Assembly (NCBI RefSeq): GCF_034190915.1
Contig: NW_026947545.1
Location: 1,674,001-1,738,000, forward strand
DNA length: 64,000 nt
Origin: Cavia porcellus
Taxonomy: Eukaryota > Chordata > Mammalia > Rodentia > Caviidae
Reading direction: 5' to 3'
In this document: one piece after another, positions 38,728 to 52,431 of the stretch
Numbering within the stretch: position 1 is the stretch's first letter
Layout: each line of letters starts with the position of its first letter
The notes under the pieces: generated by a model
The model's database searches: none
The model's input: only the letters and a program-made list of their open reading frames with translations
What the model was told of the DNA's origin: nothing
Made by a program: the position numbers and the translations under genes

Positions 38728-39845
38728 GAAAAACATCGAGGGATGGTGGGCATTGTATGGTTGTGTAACCTTACATTCAACAGTAGTAGTGAGAAAAACA
38801 TCACGGGGTGGTGTGAATCAGAGGGTCTGAATTAGGATAGGCAGTGAGGGCAATGTAGGATGGAGAAAGGCACCGCGGGGTGGTCAGCATGGGGAGGTCA
38901 TGGAACATGCAGTGGCAATGTAGGATAGGTTTCTGAAAAACATCGCTGGGTGATGCGCATTGTATGGGTGTGTAACATTACATTCACTAGTAGCAGTGAG
39001 AAAAACATCACGAGGTGTTGCGCATTGTATGGTTGTGTAACATTACATTCACTAGTAGGAGTGAGAAAAACATCACTGGGTGTGGTGAATCCGAGGGTAT
39101 GATTTAGTATAGCCAGTGAGTTGCAATGTAGGATGGAGAAAAGCATCGCGGTGTGGTCAGCATGGGGAGGTCAGGGAACATGCAGTGGCAATGTAGCATA
39201 GGTTTCTGAAAAACATCGCGGGGTGGTGTGCATTGCATGGTTGTGTAACATTACATTCACTAGTAGGAGTGAGAAAAACATCACGGGGTGTTGTGAATCG
39301 GAGGGTCTGAATTAGGATAGGCAGTGAGTGGCAATGTAAGATGGAGAAACGCACCGCGGGGTGGTCAGCATGGGGAGGTCAGGGAACATGCAGTGGCAAT
39401 GTAGTATAGGTTTCTGAAAAATATCGCGGGGTGGTGCGCATTGTATGGGTGTGTAACATTACATTCACACGTAGGAGTGAGAAAAACATCACGGGGTGGT
39501 GCGCATTGTATTGGTGTGTAACATTACATTCACTAATAGGAGTGAGGAAAACATCACGGGGTGGTGTGAATCCGAGGATCTGAATTAGGATATGCAGTGA
39601 GTGGCAATGTTGGATGGAGAAAAGCACCGCGGGGTGGTCAGCATGGGGAGGTCAGGGAACATGCAGTGGCAATGTAGGATAGGTTTCTTAAAAACATGGC
39701 CGGGTGGTGCGCATTGTATGGGTGTGTAACATTACATTCACTAGTATGAGTGAGAAAAACATCACAGGTTGGTGTGAATCTGAGGGTCTGAATTAGGATA
39801 GACAGTGAGCGGCAATGTACGATGCAGAAAAGCACCGCGGGGTGG
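38728..39845 (+). repeat. Short mosaic before the 5,709-bp family
   Basis: Units 38677 S (207; GTGAGTGG shortened to GTGAGGG near 38,847), 38884 L, 39157 S, 39365 L and 39638 S. The unit at 38,884 has the second long-unit lineage (A2 with TATGG, block B with GGTATGATTTAG). 39,365-39,845 resembles 30,371-30,852. No period is visible within the segment itself. Confidence 0.75.
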
Positions 39846-42184
39846 TCAGCATAGGGAGGTCAGGGAACATGCAGTTGCAATGTAGTATAGGTTTCTGAAA
39901 AACATCGCGTGGTGGTGCGCATTGTATGGGTGTGTAAAATTACATTCACTCGTAGCAGTGAGAAAAACATCACGGCGTGGTGTGAATCAGAGGGTCTGAA
40001 TTAGGATAGGCACTGAGTGGCAATGTAGGATGGAGAAACGCACTGCGGGGTGGTCAGCATGGGGAGGTCAGGGAACATGCTGTGGCAATGTATGATAGGT
40101 TTCTGAAAAACATCGTGGGGTGGTGCGCATTGTATGGGTGTGTAACATTATATTCACTCGTAGGAGTGAGAAAAAAATCACGGGGTGTTGCGCATTGTAT
40201 TGGTGTGTAACATTACATTCACTAGTAGGAGTGAGAAAAACATCACGGGGTGGTGTGAATCCGAGGGTCTGAATTAGGATATGCAGTGAGTGTCAATGTA
40301 GGATGGAGTAAAGCACCGCGGGGTGGTCAACATGGGGAGGTCAGGGAACATGCAGTGGCAATGTAGGATAGGTTTCTGAAAAACATCGCGGGGTGGTGCG
40401 CATTGTATGGGTGTGTAACATTACATTCACTAGTATGAGTGAGATAAACATCATGGGGTGGTGTGAATCGGAGGGTCTGAATTAGGATAGACAGTGAGCG
40501 GCAATGTACGATGCAGAAAATAACCGCGGGGTGGTCAGCATGGGGAGGTCAGGGAACATGCAGTGGCAATGTAGGATAGGTTTCTGAAAAACATCCCGTG
40601 GTGGTGCGCATTGTATGGGTGTGTAACATTACATTCACTAGTAGGAGTGAGAAAAACATCACGGGGTGGTGTGAATCGGAGGGTCTGAATTAGGATAGGC
40701 AGTGAGTGGCAATGTAGGATGGAGATAAGCACTACGGGGTGGTCAGCATGTGGAGGTCAGGGAACATGCATTGGCAATGTAGGATAGGTTTCTGAAAAAC
40801 ATAGCGGGGTGGTGCGCATTTAATGGGTGTGTAACATTACATTCACTAGTAGGAGTGAGAAAAACATCACGGGGTGGTGCGCATTGTATTGGTGTGTAAC
40901 ATTACATTCACTTGTAAGAGTGAGAAAAACATCACGGGGTGGTGTGAATCCGAGGGTCTGAATTAGGATATGCAGTGAGTGGCAATGTAGGATGGAGAAA
41001 AGCACCCAGGGGTGGTCAGCATGGGGAGGTCAGGGAACATACATTGGCAATGTAGGATAGGTTTCTGAAAAACATCGCGGGATGGTGCGCATTGTATGGG
41101 TGTGTAACATTACATTCACCAGTAGGAGTGAGGAAAACATCACGGCTGGTGTGAATCGGAGGGTCTGAATTAGGATAGGCAGTGAGTGGCAATGTAGGAT
41201 GGAGAAAAGCACCGCGGGGTGGTTAGCATGGGGAGGTCAGGGAACATAAAGTGGCAATGTAGGATAGGTTTCTGAAAAACATCGTGGGGTGGTGCGCATT
41301 GTATGGGTGTGTAACATTACATTCAGTAGTAGGAGTGAGAAAAACATCACGTGGTGTTGCGCATTGTATGGGTGTGTAACATTACATTGACTAGTAGGAG
41401 TGAGAAAAACATCACAGGGTGGTGTGAATCGGAGGGTATGATTTAGGATAGCCAGTGAGTTGCAATGTAGGATGGAGAAAAGCATAGCGGGGTGGTCAGC
41501 ATGGGGAGGTCAGGGAACATGCAGTGGCAATGTAGGATAGGTTTCTGAAAAACATCGCGTGGTGGTGCGCATTGTATGGGTGTGTAACATTACATTCACT
41601 CGTAGCAGAGAGAAAAACATCACGGCGTGGTGTGAATCGGAGGGTCTGAATTAGGATAGGCAGTGAGTGGCAATGTAGGATGGAGAAACGCACTGTGGGG
41701 TGGTCAGCATGGGGAGGTCAGGGAACATGCTGTGGCAATGTATGATAGGTTTCTGAAAAACATCCCGGGGTGGTGCGCATTGTATGGGTGTGTAACATTA
41801 TATTCACTCGTAGGAGTGAGAAAAACATCACGGGGTGTTGCGCATTGTATTGGTGTGTAACATTACATTCACTAGTAGGAGTGATAAAAACATCACGGGG
41901 TGGTGTGAATCCGAGGGTCTGAATTAGGATATGCAGTGAGTGTCAATGTAGGATGGAGTAAAGCACCGCGGGGTGGTCAACATGGGGAGGTCAGGGAACA
42001 TGCAGTGGCAATGCAGGATAGGTTTCTGAAAAACATCGCGGGGTGGTGCGCATTGTATGGGTGTGTAACATTACATTCACTAGTATGAGTGAGATAAACA
42101 TCATGGGGTGGTGTGAATCGGAGGGTCTGAATTAGGATAGACAGTGAGCGGCAATGTACGATGCAGAAAATCACCGCGGGGTGG

Positions 42185-42456
42185 TCAGCATGGGGAGGTC
42201 AGGGAACATGCAGTGGCAATGTAGGATAGGTTTCTGAAAAACATCCCGTGGTGGTGCGCATTGTATGGGTGTGTAACATTACATTCACTAGTAGGAGTGA
42301 GAAAAACATCACGGGGTGGTGCGCATTGTATTGGTGTGTAACATTACATTCACTTGTAAGAGTGAAAAAACATCACGGGGTGGTGTGAATCCGAGGGTCT
42401 GAATTAGGATATGCAGTGAGTGGCAATGTAGGATGGAGAAAAGCACCCAGGGCTGG
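42185..42456 (+). repeat. Fused unit within block Q
   Basis: It starts as the TCCCGTGG short unit (compare 47,412) and ends as the next long unit (compare 47,620, with TTGTAAGAG in the second A block). One 208-bp unit has dropped out; the switch point lies in the identical A-block sequence at about 42,248-42,302. Confidence 0.8.
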
Positions 42457-44314
42457 TCAGCATGGGGAGGTCAGGGAACATACATTGGCAATGTAGGATA
42501 GGTTTCTGAAAAACATCGCGGGATGGTGCGCATTGTATGGCTGTGTAACATTACATTCACCAGTAGGAGTGAGGAAAACATCACGGCTGGTGTGAATCGG
42601 AGGGTCTGAATTAGGATAGGCAGTGAGTGGCAATGTAGGATGGAGAAAAGCACCGCGGGATGGTCAGCATGGGGAGGTCAGGGAACATGCAGTGGCAATG
42701 TAGGATATGTTTCTGAAAAACATCGCGGGGTGGTGCGCATTGTATGGGTGTGTAACATTACATTCAGTAGTAGGAGTGAGAAAAACATGACGTGGTGTTG
42801 AGCATTGTATGGGTGTGTAACATTACATTCACTAGTAGGAGTGAGAAAAACATCACAGGGTGGTGTGAATCGGAGGGTATGATTTAGGATAGCCAGTGAG
42901 TTGCAATGTAGGATGGAGAAAAGCATAGCGGGGTGGTCAGCATGGGGAGGTCAGGGAACATGCAGTGGCAATGTAGGATATGTTTCTGAAAAACATCGCG
43001 GGGTTGTGCGCATTGTATGGTTGTGTAACATTACATTTACTAGTAGGAGTGAGAAAAGCATCACGGGGTGTTGTGAATTGGAGGGTCTGATTTAGGATAT
43101 ACAGTGAGTGGCAATGTAGGATGGAGAAAAGCACCGCGGGTTGCTCAGCATGGGGAGATCGGGCAACATGCAGTGGCAATGTAGGATAGGTTTCTGAAAA
43201 ACATCGCGGGGAGGTGTGCATTGTATGGATGTGTAACATTACATTCACTAGTAGGAGTGAGAAAAACATCAATGGGAGGTGTGAATCGGAGGGTCTGAAT
43301 TAGGACAGGCAGTGAGTTGCAATGTAGGATGGAGAAACGCACTGTGGGGTGGTCAGCATGGGGAGGTCAGGGAACATGCTGTGGCAATGTATGATAGGTT
43401 TCCGAAAAACATCCCGGGGTGGTGCGCATTGTATGGGTGTGTAACATTATATTCACTCGTAGGAGTGAGAAAAACATCACGGGGTGTTGCGCATTGTATT
43501 GGTGTGTAACATTACATTCACTAGTAGGAGTGATAAAAACATCACGGGGTGGTGTGAATCCGAGGGTCTGAATTAGGATATGCAGTGAGTGTCAATGTAG
43601 GATCGAGTAAAGCACCGCGGGGTGGTCAACATGGGGAGGTCAGGGAACATGCAGTGGCAATGTAGGATAGGTTTCTGAAAAACATCGCGGGGTGGTGCGC
43701 ATTGCATGGGTGTGTAACATTACATTCTCTAGTATGAGTGAGATAAACATCATGGGGTGGTGTGAATCGGAGTGTCTGAATTAGGATAGACAGTGAGCGG
43801 CAATGTACGATGCAGAAAATCACCGCGGGGTGGTCAGCATGGGGAGGTCAGGGAACATGCAGTGGCAATGTAGGATACGTTTCTGAAAAACATCCCGTGG
43901 TGGTGCGCATTGTATGGGTGTGTAACATTACATTCACTAGTAGGAGTGAGAAAAACATCACAGGGTGGTGTGAATCGGAGGGTCTGAATTAGGTTAGGCA
44001 GTGAGTGGCAATGTAGGATGGAGATAAGCACTACGGGGTGGTCAGCATGGGGAGGTCAGGGAACATGCATTGGCAATGTAGGATAGGTTTCTGAAAAACG
44101 TAGCGGGGTGGTGCGCATTGTATGGGTGTGTAACATTACATTCACTAGTAGGAGTGAGAAAAACATCACGGGGTGGTGCGCATTGTATTGGTGTGTAACA
44201 TTACATTCACTTGTAAGAGTGAGAAAAACATCACGGGGTGGTGTGAATCCGAGGGTCTGAATTAGGATATGCAGTGAGTGGCAATGTAGGATGGAGAAAA
44301 GCACCCAGGGCTGG

Positions 44315-44587
44315 TCAGCATGGGGAGGTCAGGGAACATACATTGGCAATGTAGGATAGGTTTCTGAAAAACATCGCGGGGTGGTGCGCATTGTATGGGT
44401 GTGTAACATTACATTCAGTAGTAGGAGTGAGAAAAACATCACGTGGTGTTGCGCATTGTATGGGTGTGTAACATTACATTCACTAGTAGGAGTGAGAAAA
44501 ACATCACAGGGTGGTGTGAATCGGAGGGTATGATTTAGGATAGCCAGTGAGTTGCAATGTAGGATGGAGAAAAGCATAGCGGGGTGG
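44315..44587 (+). repeat. Fused unit within block Q
   Basis: The first bases (ACATACATTGGC) match the 207-bp unit at 49,751, while the rest (GCGGGGTGG, TTCAGTAGTAGG) matches the long unit at 49,958. One 207-bp unit is missing compared with the full Q. The switch lies between about 44,345 and 44,383. Confidence 0.8.
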
Positions 44588-44795
44588 TCAGCATGGGGAG
44601 GTCAGGGAACATGCAGTGGCAATGTAGGATATGTTTCTGAAAAACATCGCGGGGTTGTGCGCATTGTATGGTTGTGTAACATTACATTTACTAGTAGGAG
44701 TGAGAAAAGCATCACGGGGTGTTGTGAATTGGAGGGTCTGATTTAGGATATACAGTGAGTGGCAATGTAGGATGGAGAAAAGCACCGCGGGTTGC

Positions 44796-45004
44796 TCAGC
44801 ATGGGGAGATCGGGCAACATGCAGTGGCAATGTAGGATAGGTTTCTGAAAAACATCGCGGGGAGGTGTGCATTGTATTGGTGTGTAACATTACATTTACT
44901 AGTAGGAGAGAGAAAATCATCACTGGGGTGGTGTGAATCCGAGGGTCTGAATTAGGATATGCAGTGAGTGGCAATGTAGGATGGAGAAAAGCACCCAGGG
45001 ATTT
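44796..45004 (+). repeat. Fused unit at the start of block T
   Basis: The left part (GAGATCGGGCAAC, GGGGAGGTGTGC) matches the short unit at 50,439. From about 44,877 it matches the second A block of the long unit at 50,647 (TATTGG, GGAGAGAG, ACTGGGGTGG). The fusion removes one 273-bp equivalent. The join lies within the first 16 bases of block A, close to the G-rich box. Confidence 0.8.
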
Positions 45005-46722
45005 TCAGCATGAGGAGGTCAGGGAACATACAGTAGCAATGTAGGATAGGTTTCTGAAAAATATCGCGGGTTGGTGCGGATTGTATGGGTGTGTAACATT
45101 ACATTCACTCGTAGGAGTGAGAAAAACATCACGGGGTGGTGCGCATTGTATTGGTGTGTAACATTACATTCACTAGTAGGAGTGAGGACAACATCACGGG
45201 GTGGTGTGAATCCGAGGGTCTGAATTAGGATATGCAGTGAGTGGCAATGTAGGATGGAGAAAAGCACCGCGGGGTGGTCAGCATGGGGAGGTCAGGGAAC
45301 ATTCAGTGGCAATGTAGGATAGGTTTCTGAAAAACATCGCGTGGTGGTGCGCATTGAATGGGTGTGTAATATTACATTCACTGGTAGGAGTGAGAAAAAC
45401 ATCACGGGGTGGTGTGAATCGGAGGGTCTGAATTAGGATAGGCAGTGAGTGGCAATGTAGGATGGAGAAACGCACCGCGGGTGCTCAGCATGGGGAGGTC
45501 AGGGAACATGCAGTGGCAATGTAGGATAGGTTTCTGAAAAACATCGCGGGGTGGTGCGCATTGTATGGGTGTGTAACATTACATTCACTCATAGGAGTGA
45601 GAAAAACATCACGGGGTGGTGCGCATTGTATTGGTGTGTAACATTACATTCACTAGTAGGAGTGAGAAAAACATCACGGGGTGGTGTGAATCCGAGGGTC
45701 TGAATTAGGATAGGCTGTGAGTGGCAATGTAGGATGGAGATAAGCACTGCAGGGTGGTCAGCATGGGGAGGTCAGGGAACATGCACTGGCAATTTAGGAT
45801 AGGTTTCTGAAAAACATCGCGGGTTGGTGCGCATTGTATGTGTGTGTGTTACATTACATTCACTAGTAGGAGTGAGAAAAACGTCGCGCAGTTGTGTGAA
45901 TCGGAGGGTCTGAATTAGGATAGGCAGTGAGTTGCAATATAGGATGGAGAAAAGCACCGCGGGGTGGTCAGCATGGGGAGGTCAGGGAACATGCAGTGGC
46001 AATGTAGGATAGGTTTCTGAAAAACATCGCGGGGTGGTGCGCCTTGTATGGGTGTGCAACACTACATTCACTAGTATGAGTGAGAAAAACATCACGGGGA
46101 GGTGTGAATCGGAGGGTGTGAATTAGGATAGACAGTGAGAGGCAATGTAAGATGGAGAAAAGCACCACGGGGTGGTCAGCATCGGGAGGTCAGGGAACAT
46201 GTAGTGGCAATGTAGGATAGGTTTCTGAAAAACATCGCGGGGTGGTGCGCATTGTGTGCGTGTGTAACTTTACATTAACTAGTAGGAGTGAGAAAAACAT
46301 CACGGGGTGGTGCGCATTGTATTGGTGTGTAACATTACATTTACTAGTAGTAGTGAGAAAATCATCACGGGGGTGGTGTGAATCCGAGGGTCTGAATTAG
46401 GATATGCAGTGAGTGGCAATGTAGGATGGAGAAAAGCACCCAGGGGTTTTCAGCATGAGGAGGTCAGGGAACATACAGTAGCAATGTAGGATAGGTTTCT
46501 GAAAAATATCGCGGGTTGGTGCGGATTTTATGGGTGTGAAACATTACATTCACTCGTAGGAGTGAGAAAAACATCACGGGGTGGTGCGCATTGTATTGGT
46601 GTGTAACATTACATTCACTAGTAGGAGTGAGGAAAACATCACGGGGTGGTGTGAATCCGAGGGTCTGAGTAAGGATATGCAGTGAGTGGCAATGTAGGAT
46701 GGAGAAAAGCACCGCGGGGTGG

Positions 46723-49700
46723 TCAGCATGGGGAGGTCAGGGAACATGCAGTGGCAATGTAGGATAGGTTTCTGAAAAACATCGCGTGGTGGTGCGCATT
46801 GTATGGGTGTGTAACATTACATTCACTCGTAGCAGCGAGAAAAACATCACGGCGTGGTGTGAATCGGAGGGTCTGAATTAGGATAGGCAGTGAGTGGCAA
46901 TGTAGGATGGAGAAACGCACTGTGGGGTGGTCAGCATGGGGAGGTCAGGGAACATGCTGTGGCAATGTATGATAGGTTTCTGAAAAACATCGCGGGGTGG
47001 TGCGCATTGTATGGGTGTGTAACATTATATTCACTCGTAGGAGTGAGAAAAACATCACGGGGTGTTGCGCATTGTATTGGTGTGTAACATTACATTCACT
47101 AGTAGGAGTGATAAAAACATCACGGGGTGGTGTGAATCCGAGGGCCTGAATTAGGATATGCAGTGAGTGTCAATGTAGGATGGAGTAAAGCACCGCGGGG
47201 TGGTCAACATGGGGAGGTCAGGGAACATGCAGTGGCAATGTAGGATAGGTTTCTGAAAAACATCGCGGGGTGGTGCGCATTGTATGGGTGTGTAACATTA
47301 CATTCACTAGTATGAGTGAGATAAACATCATGGGGTGGTGTGAATCGGAGGGTCTGAATTAGGATAGACAGTGAGCGGCAATGTACGATGCAGAAAATCA
47401 CCGCGGGGTGGTCAGCATGGGGAGGTCAGGGAACATGCAGTGGCAATGTAGGATAGGTTTCTGAAAAACATCCCGTGGTGGTGCGCATTGTATGGGTGTG
47501 TAGCATTACATTCACTAGTAGGAGTGAGAAAAACATCACAGGTTGGTGTGAATCGGAGGGTCTGAATTAGGATAGGCAGTGAGTGGCAATGTAGGATGGA
47601 GATAAGCACTACGGGGTGGTCAGCAGGTGGAGGTCAGGGAACATGCATTGGCAATGTAGGATAGGTTTCTGAAAAACATAGCGGGGTGGTGCGCATTGTA
47701 TGGGTGTGTAACATTACATTCACTAGTAGGAGTGAGAAAAACATCACGGGGTGGTGCGCATTGTATTGGTGTGTAACATTACATTCACTTGTAAGAGTGA
47801 GAAAAACATCACGGGGTGGTGTGAATCCGAGGGTCTGAATTAGGATATGCAGTGAGTGGCAATGTAGGATGGAGAAAAGCACGCAGGGGTGGTCAGCATG
47901 GGGAGGTCAGGGAACATACATTGGCAATGTAGGATAGGTTTCTGAAAAACATCGCGGGATGGTGCGCATTGTATGGGTGTGTAACATTACATTCACCAGT
48001 AGGAGTGAGGAAAACATCACGGCTGGTGTGAATCGGAGGGTCTGAATTAGGATAGGCAGTGAGTGGCAATGTAGGATGGAGAAAAGCACCGCGGGATGGT
48101 CAGCATGGGGAGGTAAGTGAACATAAAGTGGCAATGTAGGATAGGTTTCTGAAAAACATCGCGGGGTGGTGCGCATTGTATGGGTGTGTAACATTACATT
48201 CAGTAGTAGGAGTGAGAAAAACATCACGTGGTGTTGCGCATTGTATGGGTGTGTAACATTACATTCACTAGTAGGAGTGAGAAAAACATCACAGGGTGGT
48301 GTGAATCGGAGGGTATGATTTAGGATAGCCAGTGAGTTGCAATGTAGGATGGAGAAAAGCATAGCGGGGTGGTCAGCATGGGGAGGTCAGGGAACATGCA
48401 GTGGCAATGTAGGATATGTTTCTGAAAAACATCGCGGGGTTGTGCGCATTGTATGGTTGTGTAACATTACATTTACTAGTAGGAGTGAGAAAAGCATCAC
48501 GGGGTGTTGTGAATTGGAGGGTCTGATTTAGGATATACAGTGAGTGGCAATGTAGGATGGAGAAAAGCACCGCGGGTTGCTCAGCATGGGGAGATCGGGC
48601 AACATGCAGTGGCAATGTAGGATAGGTTTCTGAAAAACATCGCGGGGAGGTGTGCATTGTATGGATGTGTAACATTACATTCACTAGTAGGAGTGAGAAA
48701 AACATCAATGGGAGGTGTGAATCGGAGGGTCTGAATTAGGACAGGCAGTGAGTGGCAATGTAGGATGGAGAAACGCACTGTGGGGTGGTCAGCATGGGGA
48801 GGTCAGGGAACATGCTGTGGCAATGTATGATAGGTTTCTGAAAAACATCCCGGGGTGGTGCGCATTGTATGGGTGTGTAACATTATATTCACTCGTAGGA
48901 GTGAGAAAAACATCACGGGGTGTTGCGCATTGTATTGGTGTGTAACATTACATTCACTAGTAGGAGTGATAAAAACATCACGGGGTGGTGTGAATCCGAG
49001 GGTCTGAATTAGGATATGCAGTGAGTGTCAATGTAGGATGGAGTAAAGCACCGCGGGGTGGTCAACATGGGGAGGTCAGGGAACATGCAGTGGCAATGTA
49101 GGATAGGTTTCTGAAAAACATCGCGGGGTGGTGCGCATTGCATGGGTGTGTAACATTACATTCTCTAGTATGAGTGAGATAAACATCATGGGGTGGTGTG
49201 AATCGGAGGGTCTGAATTAGGATAGACAGTGAGCGGCAATGTACGATGCAGAAAATCACCGCGGGGTGGTCATCATGGGGAGGTCAGGGAACATGCAGTG
49301 GCAATGTAGGATAGGTTTCTGAAAAACATCCCGTGGTGGTGCGCATTGTATGGGTGTGTAACATTACATTCACTAGTAGGAGTGAGAAAAACATCACAGG
49401 GTGGTGTGAATCGGAGGGTCTGAATTAGGTTAGGCAGTGAGTGGCAATGTAGGATGGAGATAAGCACTACGGGGTGGTCAGCATGTGGAGGTCAGGGAAC
49501 ATGCATTGGCAATGTAGGATAGGTTTCTGAAAAACGTAGCGGGGTGGTGCGCATTGTATGGGTTTGTAACATTACATTCACTAGTAGGAGTGAGAAAAAC
49601 ATCACGGGGTGGTGCGCATTGTATTGGTGTGTAACATTACATTCACTTGTAAGAGTGAGAAAAACATCACGGGGTGGTGTGAATCCGAGGGTCTGAATTA

Positions 49701-52431
49701 GGATATGCAGTGAATGGCAATGTAGGATGGAGAAAAGCACCCAGGGCTGGTCAGCATGGGGAGGTCAGGGAACATACATTGGCAATGTAGGATAGGTTTC
49801 TGAAAAACATCGCGGGATGGTGCGCATTGTATGGGTGTGTAACATTACATTCACCAGTAGGAGTGAGGAAAACATCACGGCTGGTGTGAATCGGAGGGTC
49901 TGAATTAGGATAGGCAGTGAGTGGCAATGTAGGATGGAGAAAAGCACCGCGGGATGGTCAGCATGGGGAGGTCAGGGAACATAAAGTGGCAATGTAGGAT
50001 AGGTTTCTGAAAAACATCGCGGGGTGGTGCGCATTGTATGGGTGTGTAACATTACATTCAGTAGTAGGAGTGAGAAAAACATCACGTGGTGTTGCGCATT
50101 GTATGGGTGTGTAACATTACATTCACTAGTAGGAGTGAGAAAAACATCACAGGGTGGTGTGAATCGGAGGGTATGATTTAGGATAGCCAGTGAGTTGCAA
50201 TGTAGGATGGAGAAAAGCATAGCGGGGTGGTCAGCATGGGGAGGTCAGGGAACATGCAGTGGCAATGTAGGATATGTTTCTGAAAAACATCGCGGGGTTG
50301 TGCGCATTGTATGGTTGTGTAACATTACATTTACTAGTAGGAGTGAGAAAAGCATCACGGGGTGTTGTGAATTGGAGGGTCTGATTTAGGATATACAGTG
50401 AGTGGCAATGTAGGATGGAGAAAAGCACCGCGGGTTGCTCAGCATGGGGAGATCGGGCAACATGCAGTGGCAATGTAGGATAGGTTTCTGAAAAACATCG
50501 CGGGGAGGTGTGCATTGTATGGATGTGTAACATTACATTCACTAGTAGGAGTGAGAAAAACATCAATGGGAGGTGTGAATCGGAGGGGCTGAATTAGGAC
50601 AGGCAGTGAGTGGCAATGTAGTTTGGAGAAAAGCACCGCGGGGTGGTCAGCATGGGGAGGTCAGAGAACATGCAGTGGCAATATAGGATAGGTTTCTGAA
50701 AAACATAGCGGGATGGTGCGCATTGTGTGCGTGTGTAACTTTACATTAACTAGTAGGAGTGAGAAAAACATCACGGGGTGGTGCGCATTGTATTGGTGTG
50801 TAACATTACATTTACTAGTAGGAGAGAGAAAATCATCACTGGGGTGGTGTGAATCCGAGGGTCTGAATTAGGATATGCAGTGAGTGGCAATGTAGGATGG
50901 AGAAAAGCACCCAGGGATTTTCAGCATGAGGAGGTCAGGGAACATACAGTAGCAATGTAGGATAGGTTTCTGAAAAATATCGCGGGTTGGTGCGGATTGT
51001 ATGGGTGTGTAACATTACATTCACTCGTAGGAGTGAGAAAAACATCACGGGGTGGTGCGCATTGTATTGGTGTGTAACATTACATTCACTAGTAGGAGTG
51101 AGGAAAACATCACGGGGTGGTGTGAATCCGAGGGTCTGAATTAGGATATGCAGTGAGTGGCAATGTAGGATGGAGAAAAGCACCGCGGGGTGGTCAGCAT
51201 GGGGAGGTCAGGGAACATTCAGTGGCAATGTAGGATAGGTTTCTGAAAAACATCGCGTGGTGGTGCGCATTGAATGGGTGTGTAATATTACATTCACTGG
51301 TAGGAGTGAGAAAAACATCACGGGGTGGTGCGCATTGTATGGGTGTGTAACATTACATTCACTAGTAGGAGTGAGAAAAACATCACGGGGTGGTGTGAAT
51401 CCGAGGGTCTGAATTAGGATAGGCTGTGAGTGGCAATGTAGGATGGAGATAAGCACTGCAGGGTGGTCAGCATGGGGAGGTCAGGGAACATGCACTGGCA
51501 ATTTAGGATAGGTTTCTGAAAAACATCGCGGGTTGGTGCGCATTGTATGTGTGTGTGTTACATTACATTCACTAGTAGGAGTGAGAAAAACGTCGCGCAG
51601 TTGTGTGAATCGGAGGGTCTGAATTAGGATAGGCAGTGAGTTGCAATATAGGATGGAGAAAAGCACCGCGGGGTGGTCAGCATGGGGAAGTCAGGGAACA
51701 TGCAGTGGCAAGGTAGGATAGGTTTCTGAAAAACATCGCGGGGTGGTGCGCCTTGTATGGGTGTGCAACACTACATTCACTAGTATGAGTGAGAAAAACA
51801 TCACGGGGTGGTGTGAATCGGAGGGTGTGAATTAGGATAGACAGTGAGAGGCAATGTAAGATGGAGAAAAGCACCACGGGGTGGTCAGCATCGGGAGGTC
51901 AGGGAACATGTAGTGGCAATGTAGGATAGGTTTCTGAAAAACATCGCGGGGTGGTGCGCATTGTGTGCGTGTGTAACTTTACATTAACTAGTAGGAGTGA
52001 GAAAAACATCACGGGGTGGTGCGCATTGTATTGGTGTGTAACATTACATTTACTAGTAGTAGTGAGAAAATCATCACGGGGGTGGTGTGAATCCGAGGGT
52101 CTGAATTAGGATATGCAGTGAGTGGCAATGTAGGATGGAGAAAAGCACCCAGGGGTTTTCAGCATGAGGAGGTCAGGGAACATACAGTAGCAATGTAGGA
52201 TAGGTTTCTGAAAAATATCGCGGGTTGGTGCGGATTTTATGGGTGTGAAACATTACATTCACTCGTAGGAGTGAGAAAAACATCACGGGGTGGTGCGCAT
52301 TGTATTGGTGTGTAACATTACATTCACTAGTAGGAGTGAGGAAAACATCACGGGGTGGTGTGAATCCGAGGGTCTGAGTAAGGATATGCAGTGAGTGGCA
52401 ATGTAGGATGGAGAAAAGCACCGCGGGTTGG
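46723..52431 (+). repeat. 5,709-bp higher-order repeat, copy 2 (Q-R-Q-R-T)
   Basis: Q 46,723-48,372 (1,650), R 48,373-48,580 (208), Q 48,581-50,230 (1,650), R 50,231-50,438 (208), T 50,439-52,431 (1,993); the lengths add to exactly 5,709. Q unit starts: 46723 S, 46931 L, 47204 S, 47412 S, 47620 L, 47893 S (207), 48100 L. T unit starts: 50439 S, 50647 L (274), 50921 L, 51194 L, 51467 S (210), 51677 S, 51885 L (274), 52159 L. R is marked by GATATGTTTCTG and a block B reading GAATTGGAGGG. The 210-bp unit has a two-base gain in GTATGTGTGTGTG. Confidence 0.9.
51194..51466 (+). repeat. Fused unit in block T, copy 2
   Basis: Copies 1 and 3 have a short and a long unit here (45,278 + 45,485; 56,903 + 57,111). 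Copy 2 has one unit of long length. Its left part has GCATTGAATGGG and CACTGGTAGG of the short unit, and its right part has the block B and GGCTGTGAGTGG of the following long unit. The result has normal long length, so length alone would not reveal it. Confidence 0.78.

Larger units (their letters stand above)
39846..46722 (+). repeat. 5,709-bp family, copy 1 (expanded: Q-Q-R-Q-R-T)
   Basis: Blocks: Q 39,846-41,495 (1,650 bp); Q 41,496-42,936 (1,441 bp, one unit lost by fusion at 42,185); R 42,937-43,144; Q 43,145-44,587 (one unit lost by fusion at 44,315); R 44,588-44,795; T 44,796-46,722 (first two units fused). Compared with the later copies it has one extra Q without the R between, and four unit-sized length differences. 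A full Q has the order S-L-S-S-L-S-L and holds a TCCCGTGG unit followed by a unit whose second A block reads TGTAAGAG. Confidence 0.85.
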
